This document shows positions 16,187-24,122 of a stretch of 64,000 nt of DNA, piece after piece. Source of the stretch: Psychrobacillus sp032154225 (lineage in GTDB: Bacteria; Bacillota; Bacilli; Bacillales_A; Planococcaceae); the NCBI RefSeq assembly GCF_032154225.1, contig NZ_JALDYF010000003.1, forward strand, positions 124,001 to 188,000, read 5' to 3'. Each line of letters begins with the position of its first letter. Position 1 is the stretch's first letter. The translations under genes and the position numbers were made by a program. The notes under the pieces are model-generated. The model was not told where the DNA came from. It did no database searches and saw only the letters and a list, made by a program, of their open reading frames with translations.

Positions 16187-17836
16187 TTATTTACTTAGTA
16201 CTTGCTTAATCGAGTCGTTCAGTTGTTGTACGTTTACTTCTTTTATTTCTTCGTTGTTTAACTTATATTTTTCCTTTAATAATAAAAGACGATTCACACT
16301 TTCATTAATTCTTTCCTCTGGAATTTCTCCATTTTTCACTGCTTGAACAATCGCATCTATAGCTATTACTACATTCGTATATTCATGCGCTACTAACACA
16401 ATATCATTTCCTGCTCGCACTGCCCCAACTGCCGCTTGTTCTATCGTATAATTACCTAATATCGCGTTCATCGTCATATCATCTGTTATGACGACGCCTT
16501 CGAACTGTAACTGCTCCCTCAAAATTCCCGTAATAACTTCATGCGACATAGATGAAGGAAAGTTTGGGTCAATCTTCGGAAGTAGTATATGAGCAATCAT
16601 TACAACATCAGCACCATCTTCCATTGCATTTTTAAATGGAATTAGCTCCAAATTACTCAAATCCTCTAAACTCTTCGAAATGACAGGTAGCTCTAAATGA
16701 GAGTCTACATCTGTATCGCCATGCCCCGGAAAATGCTTTACGACAGATATAATATTTTCACTTTGAATTCCTTTCATCGTTTGAATGCCTAGCGAACTCA
16801 CGATCTCTGAACTATTTCCAAAAGAGCGATTGCCAATAACCGGATTTTTAGGATTGCTATTCACATCTAATACGGGAGCAAAATCAAGATTAAACCCAAA
16901 TGCCTTGAGTTCTTTTCCTAATAGTGTGCCGATATTATAAGCTAGAGCTGGATCATTTTGCTGCCCTATTTTTCCGCTTGTCGGAAGCTTTTGCAATTCT
17001 GGCAGTCTTGAAATTCTGCCACCTTCCTGATCAACTCCTATAAAAAGTGGAAACTTCTCTTGTTTACTCACTTCCTTCATTGAATTTACTAACGCAACAG
17101 CTTGTTTTGCATTATCCAAATTATCTTGGTAGAGAATAATTCCTCCTACCTTTTGCGTTGAAATGATTTCCTTCGTTTCATTAGATACAATCGTCCCTTC
17201 TATTCCCGCAAAAATCATTTGACCAACTTTCTCTTCTAAAGTCATCTCTGAAATCATTGGATGCTCTTCGGCGACTACATCCGTCACAATCGATATATGG
17301 TCAACTGATGGATTTTCTTCATCTTCCGTTGGCTTAGGTAAAATCCACTTTAACTGAATCGTTGGTGTCACGTTATATACTAAAATTGTTTGACTAACTT
17401 GGGCGTCCTGGTAGGAACGAATTTCATCTGGTTTCCCTTTTAGTTGTTCAATATCCATCAAGCGAATTTGTTCCAGAGTAGAATCATTCGATCGAATATC
17501 GAAAACTTGTTTAAAGCGAAAGCCAATAGTAGCAGTTCTAGAAGTATAGGTTGCATATACTGCATCTATCATTTCACTAGTATCCTCTGCGCTCCCCCAT
17601 AACTCTTGCACTTCTTTCATATCTGTTTGCCCTGCAACAAAAGGTATACCCAACATTTTTCCTTGTTCTGCTAACTCAAAAATCTGTTTAACGAGTGATT
17701 CTACTGCCGAAGGTTTCTCTTTGTCCACAGGAATTACATTCTCCTTTATATCCACATCTTTGTTTCTTTCCATCAACATTCCAACAACTGCAATCAATAA
17801 AAAGAGAAGTAGGAATACCATAACCTTTTTATACAT
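16187..17836 (-). CDS. nagZ: DUF4309 - glycoside hydrolase family 3 (NagZ-type) fusion, membrane-anchored
   Basis: 549 aa. An N-terminal membrane anchor (about residues 4-22, no lipobox) is followed by a DUF4309/YjgB-like domain (about 45-185, with ELWGSAED, FDIRSNDS and LKGKPDE). A GH3 beta-N-acetylglucosaminidase domain (about 195-530) carries VDQEGGRISRL, the KHFPGHGDTDVDSH catalytic loop and the nucleophile Asp in VITDDMTM. NagZ-type enzymes release GlcNAc from muropeptides; the anchor suggests action outside the membrane. The ATG at 17836 follows GGAGG. The extra domain is unusual. Confidence 0.88.
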   Translation of the reverse strand: MYKKVMVFLLLFLLIAVVGMLMERNKDVDIKENVIPVDKEKPSAVESLVKQIFELAEQGKMLGIPFVAGQTDMKEVQELWGSAEDTSEMIDAVYATYTSRTATIGFRFKQVFDIRSNDSTLEQIRLMDIEQLKGKPDEIRSYQDAQVSQTILVYNVTPTIQLKWILPKPTEDEENPSVDHISIVTDVVAEEHPMISEMTLEEKVGQMIFAGIEGTIVSNETKEIISTQKVGGIILYQDNLDNAKQAVALVNSMKEVSKQEKFPLFIGVDQEGGRISRLPELQKLPTSGKIGQQNDPALAYNIGTLLGKELKAFGFNLDFAPVLDVNSNPKNPVIGNRSFGNSSEIVSSLGIQTMKGIQSENIISVVKHFPGHGDTDVDSHLELPVISKSLEDLSNLELIPFKNAMEDGADVVMIAHILLPKIDPNFPSSMSHEVITGILREQLQFEGVVITDDMTMNAILGNYTIEQAAVGAVRAGNDIVLVAHEYTNVVIAIDAIVQAVKNGEIPEERINESVNRLLLLKEKYKLNNEEIKEVNVQQLNDSIKQVLSK

Positions 17837-17976
17837 TAAGAAAACCTCCAATCAAAAGCTCTTTTCTAGTATTTCAAGATATATATCTTGATTCCCTTTA
17901 TTTCAGTCAGTATACTTTCAGATAAAACGAAATACTCTATAAATAGAACAATAGTAAACTAAAGAAAAGAGGAAAC

Positions 17977-18903
17977 ATGATTAATAAAAATCCAATGATG
18001 TGCGACTTAGAAACAGGAATTTGCGGCCCGGCTGAAGAAGACAATACTGGATTAGAGTTAATCGATTTATCTGCACCAAGAAAAAAAATGAATCTTTATT
18101 ATGCAACAGATCCTATTTGTTCACACTGTTGGGCTCTAGAACCTGTGCTACGTCGCTTTACTGAACAGTATGGACATTATTTCAACATGCATACTCTAAT
18201 GGGTGGATTAGTAGAAAAATGGGACGACTTTGATGATACTAGTGGAATTTCTAAACCTTCAGACGTTGCGAAACATTGGAAAGAAATTGGGTTACACTCT
18301 CGTATGCCGATAAATGGAGATCTTTGGTTTGATAATCACGTTACTTCATCCTATATTCCTTCCCGTGTATATAAGGTAATTCAACAAAAAGATGCTAAGT
18401 TAGCAGTGGTTTTCTTACGTAAAGCAAGAGAAGCTGTCCTTCCTTTTAATAAAAATATTGGAAGTGACCATATATTAATTGACCTAGTCAATAAAATTGG
18501 TCTCAATGGAGAAGAAATTGTGAAAGAATCATATCTTCCCGCTGCTCAAGAACTTTTGCAAGAGGACTTCACAACGCTTAGTCACTTAGATGTCCGTGGT
18601 TTCCCAACACTTGTTTTCATAAATGAAGAGCAAAAAGGTGTGAAAGTTGTAGGAGTTAAATCATTTGAAAGTTATATAGAAGCATTACAGCAGCTACTTC
18701 CCGATGAAAAAATTCAACCAGCAAACTCTCCAAATTTGCAAAGCCTTCTTCAAAAGGAAGAGCTATTATTCTCAAAGGAAATAGAAGAAATGTATCGTGT
18801 GGAAGAAAAAAATGTAGAAGCATTCATACAAAAGGAATTAGCTGGGCATAGTTATGCAGTGGAAGAAATCCTTGGTGAGAAATACATTAAAGCTCTTATA
18901 TAA
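17977..18903 (+). CDS. DsbA-family thioredoxin-fold protein (FrnE/YjbH-like)
   Basis: 308 aa. The N-terminus carries a conserved-looking cysteine motif (MCDLETGICG). The thioredoxin-fold active site is CSHCW in TDPICSHCWALEP, and the cis-proline region is VRGFPTLVF. Domain order and the PICSHCWxLEP context resemble YjbH/SpxH, the adaptor that presents Spx to ClpXP, and FrnE-type DsbA proteins. No signal peptide is visible, so it should act in the cytoplasm. ATG 17977 follows AGAGG. Confidence 0.75.
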   Translation: MINKNPMMCDLETGICGPAEEDNTGLELIDLSAPRKKMNLYYATDPICSHCWALEPVLRRFTEQYGHYFNMHTLMGGLVEKWDDFDDTSGISKPSDVAKHWKEIGLHSRMPINGDLWFDNHVTSSYIPSRVYKVIQQKDAKLAVVFLRKAREAVLPFNKNIGSDHILIDLVNKIGLNGEEIVKESYLPAAQELLQEDFTTLSHLDVRGFPTLVFINEEQKGVKVVGVKSFESYIEALQQLLPDEKIQPANSPNLQSLLQKEELLFSKEIEEMYRVEEKNVEAFIQKELAGHSYAVEEILGEKYIKALI

Positions 18904-18905
18904 AG

Positions 18906-18946
18906 AAAAAATGCCCTTTAGCGCAACCATAGCTTGAGGGCATTTT
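18906..18946. terminator. Bidirectional terminator
   Basis: Stem AAAATGCCCT / AGGGCATTTT between the convergent DsbA-like and cupin genes. Confidence 0.7.
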
Positions 18947-18948
18947 CA

Positions 18949-19449
18949 TTATTCAGGTAGTATTTCATACGCCATTTTACGTATAATTCGTTCGTGCTGT
19001 GGATACAACGCTAACAGTTCTTTTTTTGAAAAAAGCTCAAAGTCTTCAAAATCAAAGCCTGGTGAAACCATACAACCAACTAGTGAAAATTCACCATTCT
19101 CTATAACAGACGATCCAAAGATTGAATTCTTAGGAACAAGTACTTGAGGTGATTCTCCGTTCTCAATATCCAGTCCTAGTTTATGTTCAGTGTAATTTCC
19201 AGTCTCATCAATAACATGAACAATTAATGGACTTCCTCCGTGAAAATACCATAACTCATCTGACTTTAATCGATGGAAATGCGACACATCATCTGCTCCA
19301 AGTAAAAAGTAAATACTTGTGAATAGCTTCCGACTAGTCTCAAACGTATCAATTGCTTCATCAGATGTATAAGAACTTTTATAATAGCCACCTTCTGGAT
19401 GACGTTCTAAATCTAGATGTTTTATGTAATAGCTTGCGTCTTTTTGCAT
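18949..19449 (-). CDS. Cupin family protein (DUF985)
   Basis: 166 aa, single cupin domain of the DUF985 type. Characteristic segments are LERHPEGGYYKSSY, SHFHRLKSDELWYFHGG (putative metal ligands) and VSPGFDFEDFEL. No proven reaction for the family. ATG 19449 follows GGAGGAAG. It begins 11 bp after the end of the upstream histidine phosphatase gene, so the two form an operon. Confidence 0.85.
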   Translation of the reverse strand: MQKDASYYIKHLDLERHPEGGYYKSSYTSDEAIDTFETSRKLFTSIYFLLGADDVSHFHRLKSDELWYFHGGSPLIVHVIDETGNYTEHKLGLDIENGESPQVLVPKNSIFGSSVIENGEFSLVGCMVSPGFDFEDFELFSKKELLALYPQHERIIRKMAYEILPE

Positions 19450-19460
19450 CTTACTTCCTC

Positions 19461-20036
19461 CTATCCTAAATGCTTCGTACAATTAAATAGATGGCATAAA
19501 TTTTCATCATCTTGCAGCTCTACTACTGTCAGTGATGTGTTTTTTAAGCCTTTTGCAAATTCACCATGAGGGATAAGTGTTTTTATTAACCTGCCGATAA
19601 ACCCTCCATGACTAACTACTAATATTCGTTTTCCAGCATGAGCTTGCTTCACATCTTCGATAAAAGATAAGCCACGTGATTTGATTGCCTCGTCTGTTTC
19701 ATAGCCCAATTCCATCTCACGCCAAGCTGCTCCCCATTTAGCTAATCGCTCTGCTTCTGTTGTTCCTTCAACAATACCTCCACCAATTTCACCTAATCGT
19801 TTGTCCACATAAAAATCAATGGTCGGCTGTTTTTCTCCAATAATCTCCGCTGTTTTTTTCGCGCGCAATAATGGGCTTGTGTAAATAACATCCCATTCCT
19901 CCGTTTCGATTCTTTCAGCAACTCTTTCTGCCATTTGGATACCTTCTTCATCCAACGGAACATCTGTATTCCCTTGCGCTCTACCTTCTTTATTCCAAGC
20001 AGTCACACCATGTCGAACAAAACCAATCGTCGTCAT
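19461..20036 (-). CDS. Histidine phosphatase family protein (paralogue 2)
   Basis: 191 aa. RHG motif in VRHGVTAWN and second histidine in VSHGGFIG. Clearly paralogous along the whole length to the phosphatase at 2.1-2.7 kb (shared WGAAWRE-like and LFNCTKHL-like segments). Small-molecule phosphatase of unknown substrate. ATG 20036 follows GGGAGGGG. Confidence 0.85.
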   Translation of the reverse strand: MTTIGFVRHGVTAWNKEGRAQGNTDVPLDEEGIQMAERVAERIETEEWDVIYTSPLLRAKKTAEIIGEKQPTIDFYVDKRLGEIGGGIVEGTTEAERLAKWGAAWREMELGYETDEAIKSRGLSFIEDVKQAHAGKRILVVSHGGFIGRLIKTLIPHGEFAKGLKNTSLTVVELQDDENLCHLFNCTKHLG

Positions 20037-20104
20037 CTAAACCCCTCCCTCTTATTTCTTCATTATAATGAAAAGAAATTAATTGAACAATTTATTATTT
20101 ACGC

Positions 20105-20135
20105 TTGACCTTGACGTTACGTAAAGGTTTAAACT
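20105..20135 (+). promoter_or_regulatory. MerR-type promoter/operator with 19-bp spacer
   Basis: TTGACC (20105-20110), a 19-bp spacer, then TAAACT (20130-20135). A near-perfect palindrome with arms ACCTT..ACGT / ACGT..AAGGT spans 20108-20128 within the spacer. An overlong spacer containing the operator is the hallmark of MerR-activated promoters, so the downstream regulator probably controls itself. Confidence 0.75.
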
Positions 20136-20157
20136 GAAATTACTAGGAGGTGATTTC

Positions 20158-20916
20158 GTGGAATATACGGTGCAAAAGCTTGGTCAGTTAGCAGGAATAA
20201 GTACGCGAACACTTCGGTACTATGATGATATTGGTTTACTGAAACCAGCGCGAATCAATTCATCCGGCTACCGCATTTATAGTTCAGCAGAAGTAGATCG
20301 GCTGCAACAAATTTTGTTTTACCGTGAGCTTGGGCTGAATTTGGAGAGCATTAAAGAAATAATGACTTCGGAGACATTTGACGGAACAGCTGCACTAAAA
20401 GAACATCGGGAAAAACTGCTCGATAAAAGAGCCCAATTGGATTTATTAATCGAAAATGTGAATAAGTCCATTCAACTAACAGAAAGGAAGATTACAATGA
20501 CGGATAAAGAGAAATTTGAAGGCTTCAAACAACAACTTGTGGATAACAATGAGGATAAATACGGAAAAGAAATTCGAAAAAAATATGGCGAGGATGCTGT
20601 GAATAAGTCCAATGCAAAAGTAAAAGGTATGACCGAAGCGCAATATGAGGAAGTGACAAACTTAGAGCAACAAGTGCTAGATAATTTGAAAGCAGCAATG
20701 GAAACTAGTGATCCAGCAAGTGAGCTTGCACAAAAAACTGCCGATTTGCACCGCCAATGGCTAAGCTTTTATTGGACGCAATATACAAAAGAAGCACATG
20801 CAGGTGTTGCTCAAATGTATGTGGATGATGAACGATTTACTGCTTACTACGACAAAATCCAGCCTGGTGCAGCAGAATTTTTAAGAGATGCAGTTCATGT
20901 TTACACAAAAAACTAG
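20158..20916 (+). CDS. MerR family regulator with TipAS effector domain (Mta/TipAL-like)
   Basis: 252 aa. The MerR winged HTH spans residues 1-70 (STRTLRYYDDIGLLKP) and a dimerisation coiled coil about 75-115. A C-terminal TipAS-type ligand-binding domain spans about 125-250 (LHRQWLSFYWTQYTKEAHAGVAQMYVDDERFTAYYD). TipAS domains bind thiopeptide-like drugs; B. subtilis Mta activates multidrug exporters. GTG start with AGGAGGTG. No exporter is adjacent on the same strand. Confidence 0.88.
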   Translation: MEYTVQKLGQLAGISTRTLRYYDDIGLLKPARINSSGYRIYSSAEVDRLQQILFYRELGLNLESIKEIMTSETFDGTAALKEHREKLLDKRAQLDLLIENVNKSIQLTERKITMTDKEKFEGFKQQLVDNNEDKYGKEIRKKYGEDAVNKSNAKVKGMTEAQYEEVTNLEQQVLDNLKAAMETSDPASELAQKTADLHRQWLSFYWTQYTKEAHAGVAQMYVDDERFTAYYDKIQPGAAEFLRDAVHVYTKN

Positions 20917-20941
20917 AAGGATTGGTCCTTCTAGTTTTTTT
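20906..20941 (+). terminator. Terminator overlapping the stop codon of the merR gene
   Basis: Stem AAACTAGAAGG / CCTTCTAGTTT followed by a T-run. The TAG stop codon lies in the left arm. Confidence 0.85.
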
Positions 20942-20951
20942 GTATGGGTAA

Positions 20952-22619
20952 TTAATGTCCAATTTCTCCCCATTCACGCGATTTTGTGAATTGTTCAGCT
21001 AGCTTATTCGCTTGTTGTGTAATAAGTTGTGGATAATCAAGTACTTCAAGAAGTTTAATAGCATTCCTCGTATTGGATGGTCCCGCATGAATTGTATAAT
21101 CAAAGCGGACTTCGCCATTTTCAATTATTTCTCTGAAATGATAATTCGTATACACAGCACCTGCTATTTCCGTTAATTCTATATCATGTGAAGCAACAAT
21201 ATTCATCCCTTGATGTTCCGAAAGCCACTCCATCATGGATGCCGATGCCGCAATTCGTTCAACCGTATTCGTTCCTTTTAGGATTTCATCAACGAATGAT
21301 AAACATGGCTTCCCTTCCTCAATTAGTTTAACAATGCGTTTAAGTGATTTAATCTCTGCAATAAAGTAGCTATCACCGTCCAATACGCTATCTTGGATCG
21401 CCATTGATGTAGTAATATAACTTGGTTTCATCATCCACTTTTCTGCTAAAGCAGTATTAATCGTTTGTGCTAGAATCGCATTAATAGCGATAGCTTTAAT
21501 ATAAGTGGATTTCCCTGAAGCATTCGACCCTGTTACAAGCGTACTCTTCCCAAGGCTAGATGTATTGGTCACTGGACCTGCAATAAGTGGATGTGCCATC
21601 TCCTCAAACAGAAGCTCCTCTTTATCAATAAAATGAGGTGTGCAGTATTTATCAATCGACTTACGGTAATGTGCAACTGCAATAGCAGCATCAAGTTTAC
21701 CTATAAATCGCCATACTTCACGATATTCCTCTTGGTGATTTGAAATCGTTTTTACAATCTTATTGTAAGAAATAAAATCCAACAAGAATAAAATACGAAT
21801 ATATTCAAAAACAGTATCAAATTCTCCTCCACCTTTATGACCCAGTGAAGAAATATTGCTAAGAAACAAAATCTTTTTTATCGGTTTCATATTTTTCAGA
21901 AGCTTGTTTTCATACGAAGTAAATTCTGGTTGATTAACGGATAGAAATCGTTTTCCCGCGTTAATAATGGAAGCAATATATGTAATGGATAATAAATCAT
22001 ATTCCAACATATTTTTATTTCGGTAGTAAATGATTGTATTTATTAAAAATGAGCCAAGTAAACAAAAAATTCCCCATTTTAAATTGAAGAGTAGCAAGGC
22101 GATGGATGAAATAGATAAAAGGGCTAGTAGATTGTAGACCAATGCATTTTTGGCTTTTTTACTACTTATGTCATAAAAAAAAGATGTAGAATTCGTATAA
22201 TTTCGTTTTCCAAGTCCAGAAAGTATAAGGAGGATTTTTTCTCTTAACTTCTGATTATTTGCAAGCAATGCATACAGTTCTTCATCATCTTGTATATGTT
22301 CAAGAGATAGATTAATTTCACGAAGCTGATTGAATAAGTATTCCGAGCCAACAGTCGTTTGGGTATAATTTAACTTTTGGAAAATTTTATCCATCGATAA
22401 ATCATCCCAAGTCAATTGATCGATCCCATCATAATCGTGCATGCTATTTCTTTTATTTGACCAGTAGGATGAAATAGATTCCATATCTTCGCTTTGTCTG
22501 ATGAACTTCCCCGTTTCCCATTCTTCACGAAACTTTTTAAGTTTTTTCTTCTCTCTCGTTAAGAAGTAGTAAACCAAGAAAAATACTACTGCTATTATAA
22601 TAATTAGTAGTTTTGACAC
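20952..22619 (-). CDS. Membrane-anchored MutS-family ATPase
   Basis: 555 aa. One membrane helix at the N-terminus (about 3-20) and a hydrophobic pair about residues 160-200. A MutS core-like helical region follows, then a MutS domain V ATPase (about 345-545) with Walker A GSNASGKST, Walker B LSFVDEIL, and a signature/D-loop region GTNTVERIAAS with VASHDIELTE. It lacks the MutS mismatch-recognition domain I, so it is not canonical MutS. The function of such membrane-linked MutS relatives is not known to me. GTG start with GAGGTGATT. Confidence 0.82.
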   Translation of the reverse strand: MSKLLIIIIAVVFFLVYYFLTREKKKLKKFREEWETGKFIRQSEDMESISSYWSNKRNSMHDYDGIDQLTWDDLSMDKIFQKLNYTQTTVGSEYLFNQLREINLSLEHIQDDEELYALLANNQKLREKILLILSGLGKRNYTNSTSFFYDISSKKAKNALVYNLLALLSISSIALLLFNLKWGIFCLLGSFLINTIIYYRNKNMLEYDLLSITYIASIINAGKRFLSVNQPEFTSYENKLLKNMKPIKKILFLSNISSLGHKGGGEFDTVFEYIRILFLLDFISYNKIVKTISNHQEEYREVWRFIGKLDAAIAVAHYRKSIDKYCTPHFIDKEELLFEEMAHPLIAGPVTNTSSLGKSTLVTGSNASGKSTYIKAIAINAILAQTINTALAEKWMMKPSYITTSMAIQDSVLDGDSYFIAEIKSLKRIVKLIEEGKPCLSFVDEILKGTNTVERIAASASMMEWLSEHQGMNIVASHDIELTEIAGAVYTNYHFREIIENGEVRFDYTIHAGPSNTRNAIKLLEVLDYPQLITQQANKLAEQFTKSREWGEIGH

Positions 22620-22738
22620 TTAATCACCTCACTAAGATTAGTCAATTATGTAACTATCCATATATACGGTTATAAGTACCAATTAGTTTCAATTTGACAA
22701 AAAATTCAAATTTCACTCATGCATTAGTATACTAAACA

Positions 22739-23149
22739 TTATCTTTTTAACACTTGTTCAAGCATGTGGATATCCTCTGGATAAGCCAAAGGTAACTCCG
22801 CTATTTCTTCTAACGATTTCCACGCAATTTCATGAATAAATTCATCTGGATCCTGAATTGTTATTTCGCCACTTATTATTTCTACTAAAAAGTAGTCCAC
22901 ATTATAAGTAATTTTGTGATCACTAATAACACCGCTCTTATTATGTATTTTCTCTCCTGTTCGAACAGTCAAGCCTGTTTCTTCCCAAAATTCTCTTACA
23001 CAGCACTCTTCAAATGTCTCTCCATCTTCTAAAGTCCCCGATGGAACAGTCCATTGCTTTTCTTCTTCTTCTGGAGCTGCTTGTAGAACCATTAGCACCT
23101 CATTCTTTTCATTTATACAAATACCTGCTGCGCCTTGCCATTTAAACAT
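22739..23149 (-). CDS. Nudix hydrolase
   Basis: 136 aa. Complete Nudix box: G-TLEDGE then REFWEETGL (about residues 38-60), preceded by WTVPSG. It hydrolyses nucleoside diphosphate-X substrates; which one cannot be told. The start at ATG 23149 follows GGAGG with normal spacing. Confidence 0.85.
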   Translation of the reverse strand: MFKWQGAAGICINEKNEVLMVLQAAPEEEEKQWTVPSGTLEDGETFEECCVREFWEETGLTVRTGEKIHNKSGVISDHKITYNVDYFLVEIISGEITIQDPDEFIHEIAWKSLEEIAELPLAYPEDIHMLEQVLKR

Positions 23150-23175
23150 TTTCTTTTCCTCCACTCTTAATCAAA

Positions 23176-23334
23176 TTCGCCTTGGCGTATTTGCGTCCAG
23201 ATTTTGAATTGTGCTTGTGGCCCACAGGACGCGGAGAGCTTACGTTGCCTTCCTTTTTCACATTTCAAAATCTGTGACATCCGCCGGAGGCTCTAACTTT
23301 ATTCAGCTTGCATTTAGAAGCTGAATAAAGTTAG
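23176..23334. repeat. Intergenic repeat-like element E with inverted repeats
   Basis: A GC-richer block between the Nudix and alkyltransferase-like genes. It contains paired segments GCGTCC (23193) / GGACGC (23227) and CAGATTTTGAA (23198-23208) / TTCAAAATCTG (23264-23274). It ends in a perfect 17-bp hairpin at 23293-23334. From memory, similar blocks are frequent between genes in Lysinibacillus-like genomes; a second copy is not present here. Confidence 0.45.
23293..23334. terminator. Perfect 17-bp hairpin overlapping the stop of the alkyltransferase-like gene
   Basis: Arms CTAACTTTATTCAGCTT and AAGCTGAATAAAGTTAG with an 8-base loop. The minus-strand stop codon (23331-23333) lies inside an arm. 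No T-run follows, so termination is uncertain; RNA stabilisation is an alternative. Confidence 0.5.
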
Positions 23335-23660
23335 ATTATATCGACATCATTAATTTCAGGTACATATCTTGATTTCTTTAAATCCACAATCCTATTTGAG
23401 CGAAAACATACCCCTTCCGCTTCAAGCATTGTTCTTTGAGAGTAAGCAGACTCTTCATCAGGAATAACTATTTCTCCTTTTATATTAATAACTCGATGCC
23501 AAGGCAATGAATGCTTGGCACTCATCGTATGAAGTATGCGCACGACTTGTCTTGCACCTCTCGGACTGCCTGCAACTTTTGCAATTTGTCCATATGTCAT
23601 CACTTTCCCAACAGGAATGGATTTTATTATTTCAATCACTTTTTCGGTAAAAGGGTTCAT
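23331..23660 (-). CDS. Alkyltransferase-like protein (ATL), MGMT family without the acceptor cysteine
   Basis: 109 aa. Helix-turn-helix region VMTYGQIAKVAG and arginine-finger region SPRGARQVVR are intact, but the active-site PCHRV motif reads PWHRV, so Trp replaces the alkyl-acceptor Cys. ATL proteins bind O6-alkylguanine without repairing it and flag it for nucleotide excision repair. A GTG just before the ATG is an alternative start. The stop codon lies in a long hairpin. Confidence 0.9.
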   Translation of the reverse strand: MNPFTEKVIEIIKSIPVGKVMTYGQIAKVAGSPRGARQVVRILHTMSAKHSLPWHRVINIKGEIVIPDEESAYSQRTMLEAEGVCFRSNRIVDLKKSRYVPEINDVDII

Positions 23661-23760
23661 CACACTTCATCCTTTCATTACTTCGATTATAACTTATTTA
23701 GAATATTTTATTCAGTACCTTGCATAGAATAATAGCGTATGATATATTACTATCAAAGGT

Positions 23761-23777
23761 ACTAATCATTGATTAGT
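23761..23777 (+). promoter_or_regulatory. Palindromic operator candidate upstream of padR
   Basis: ACTAATC-ATT-GATTAGT, a perfect 7-3-7 palindrome 22 bp upstream of the PadR start. PadR-family genes usually repress themselves through such sites. Confidence 0.55.
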
Positions 23778-23798
23778 AGTGAAAGGAGTGAAAGGGAA

Positions 23799-24122
23799 AT
23801 GAATATTCAATTTAAAAAGGGCGTGTTGAATCTTTGTGTGCTTGTTTTATTGGATAAACAAGATCGTTATGGCTACGAGCTTGTACAAAAAATATCCGAT
23901 CAAATCGCTATTTCCGAAGGTTCTGTCTATCCTTTATTGAGGCGCTTAACGAAGGAAGGATACTTCACAACCTATTTACAGGAATCAACAGAAGGTCCGC
24001 CACGTAAATATTACAAGCTGACGGAATTGGGGAGAACTTATTTACACGAGCAATTAAATGAATGGCAGAGCTTCACTAACGGGGTCAATAAACTAATTGA
24101 AGAGGGTGTAAAAAATGACTGA
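23799..24122 (+). CDS. PadR family transcriptional regulator (paralogue 1)
   Basis: 107 aa. PadR winged helix: LVLLDKQDRYGYELVQKI, SEGSVYPLLRRLTKEGY and GPPRKYYKLTELG. ATG 23799 follows AAAGG-type Shine-Dalgarno sequences; longer in-frame starts lack one. The 3' end overlaps the next gene by 8 bp, so regulator and HAAS/DUF4097 protein are made together, a common PadR arrangement in Bacilli. Confidence 0.9.
   Translation: MNIQFKKGVLNLCVLVLLDKQDRYGYELVQKISDQIAISEGSVYPLLRRLTKEGYFTTYLQESTEGPPRKYYKLTELGRTYLHEQLNEWQSFTNGVNKLIEEGVKND

Noticed and set aside
20952..22619. Canonical MutS or MutS2
   Set aside because: No mismatch-recognition domain, no Smr domain, and membrane helices are present; only the ATPase domain is shared.
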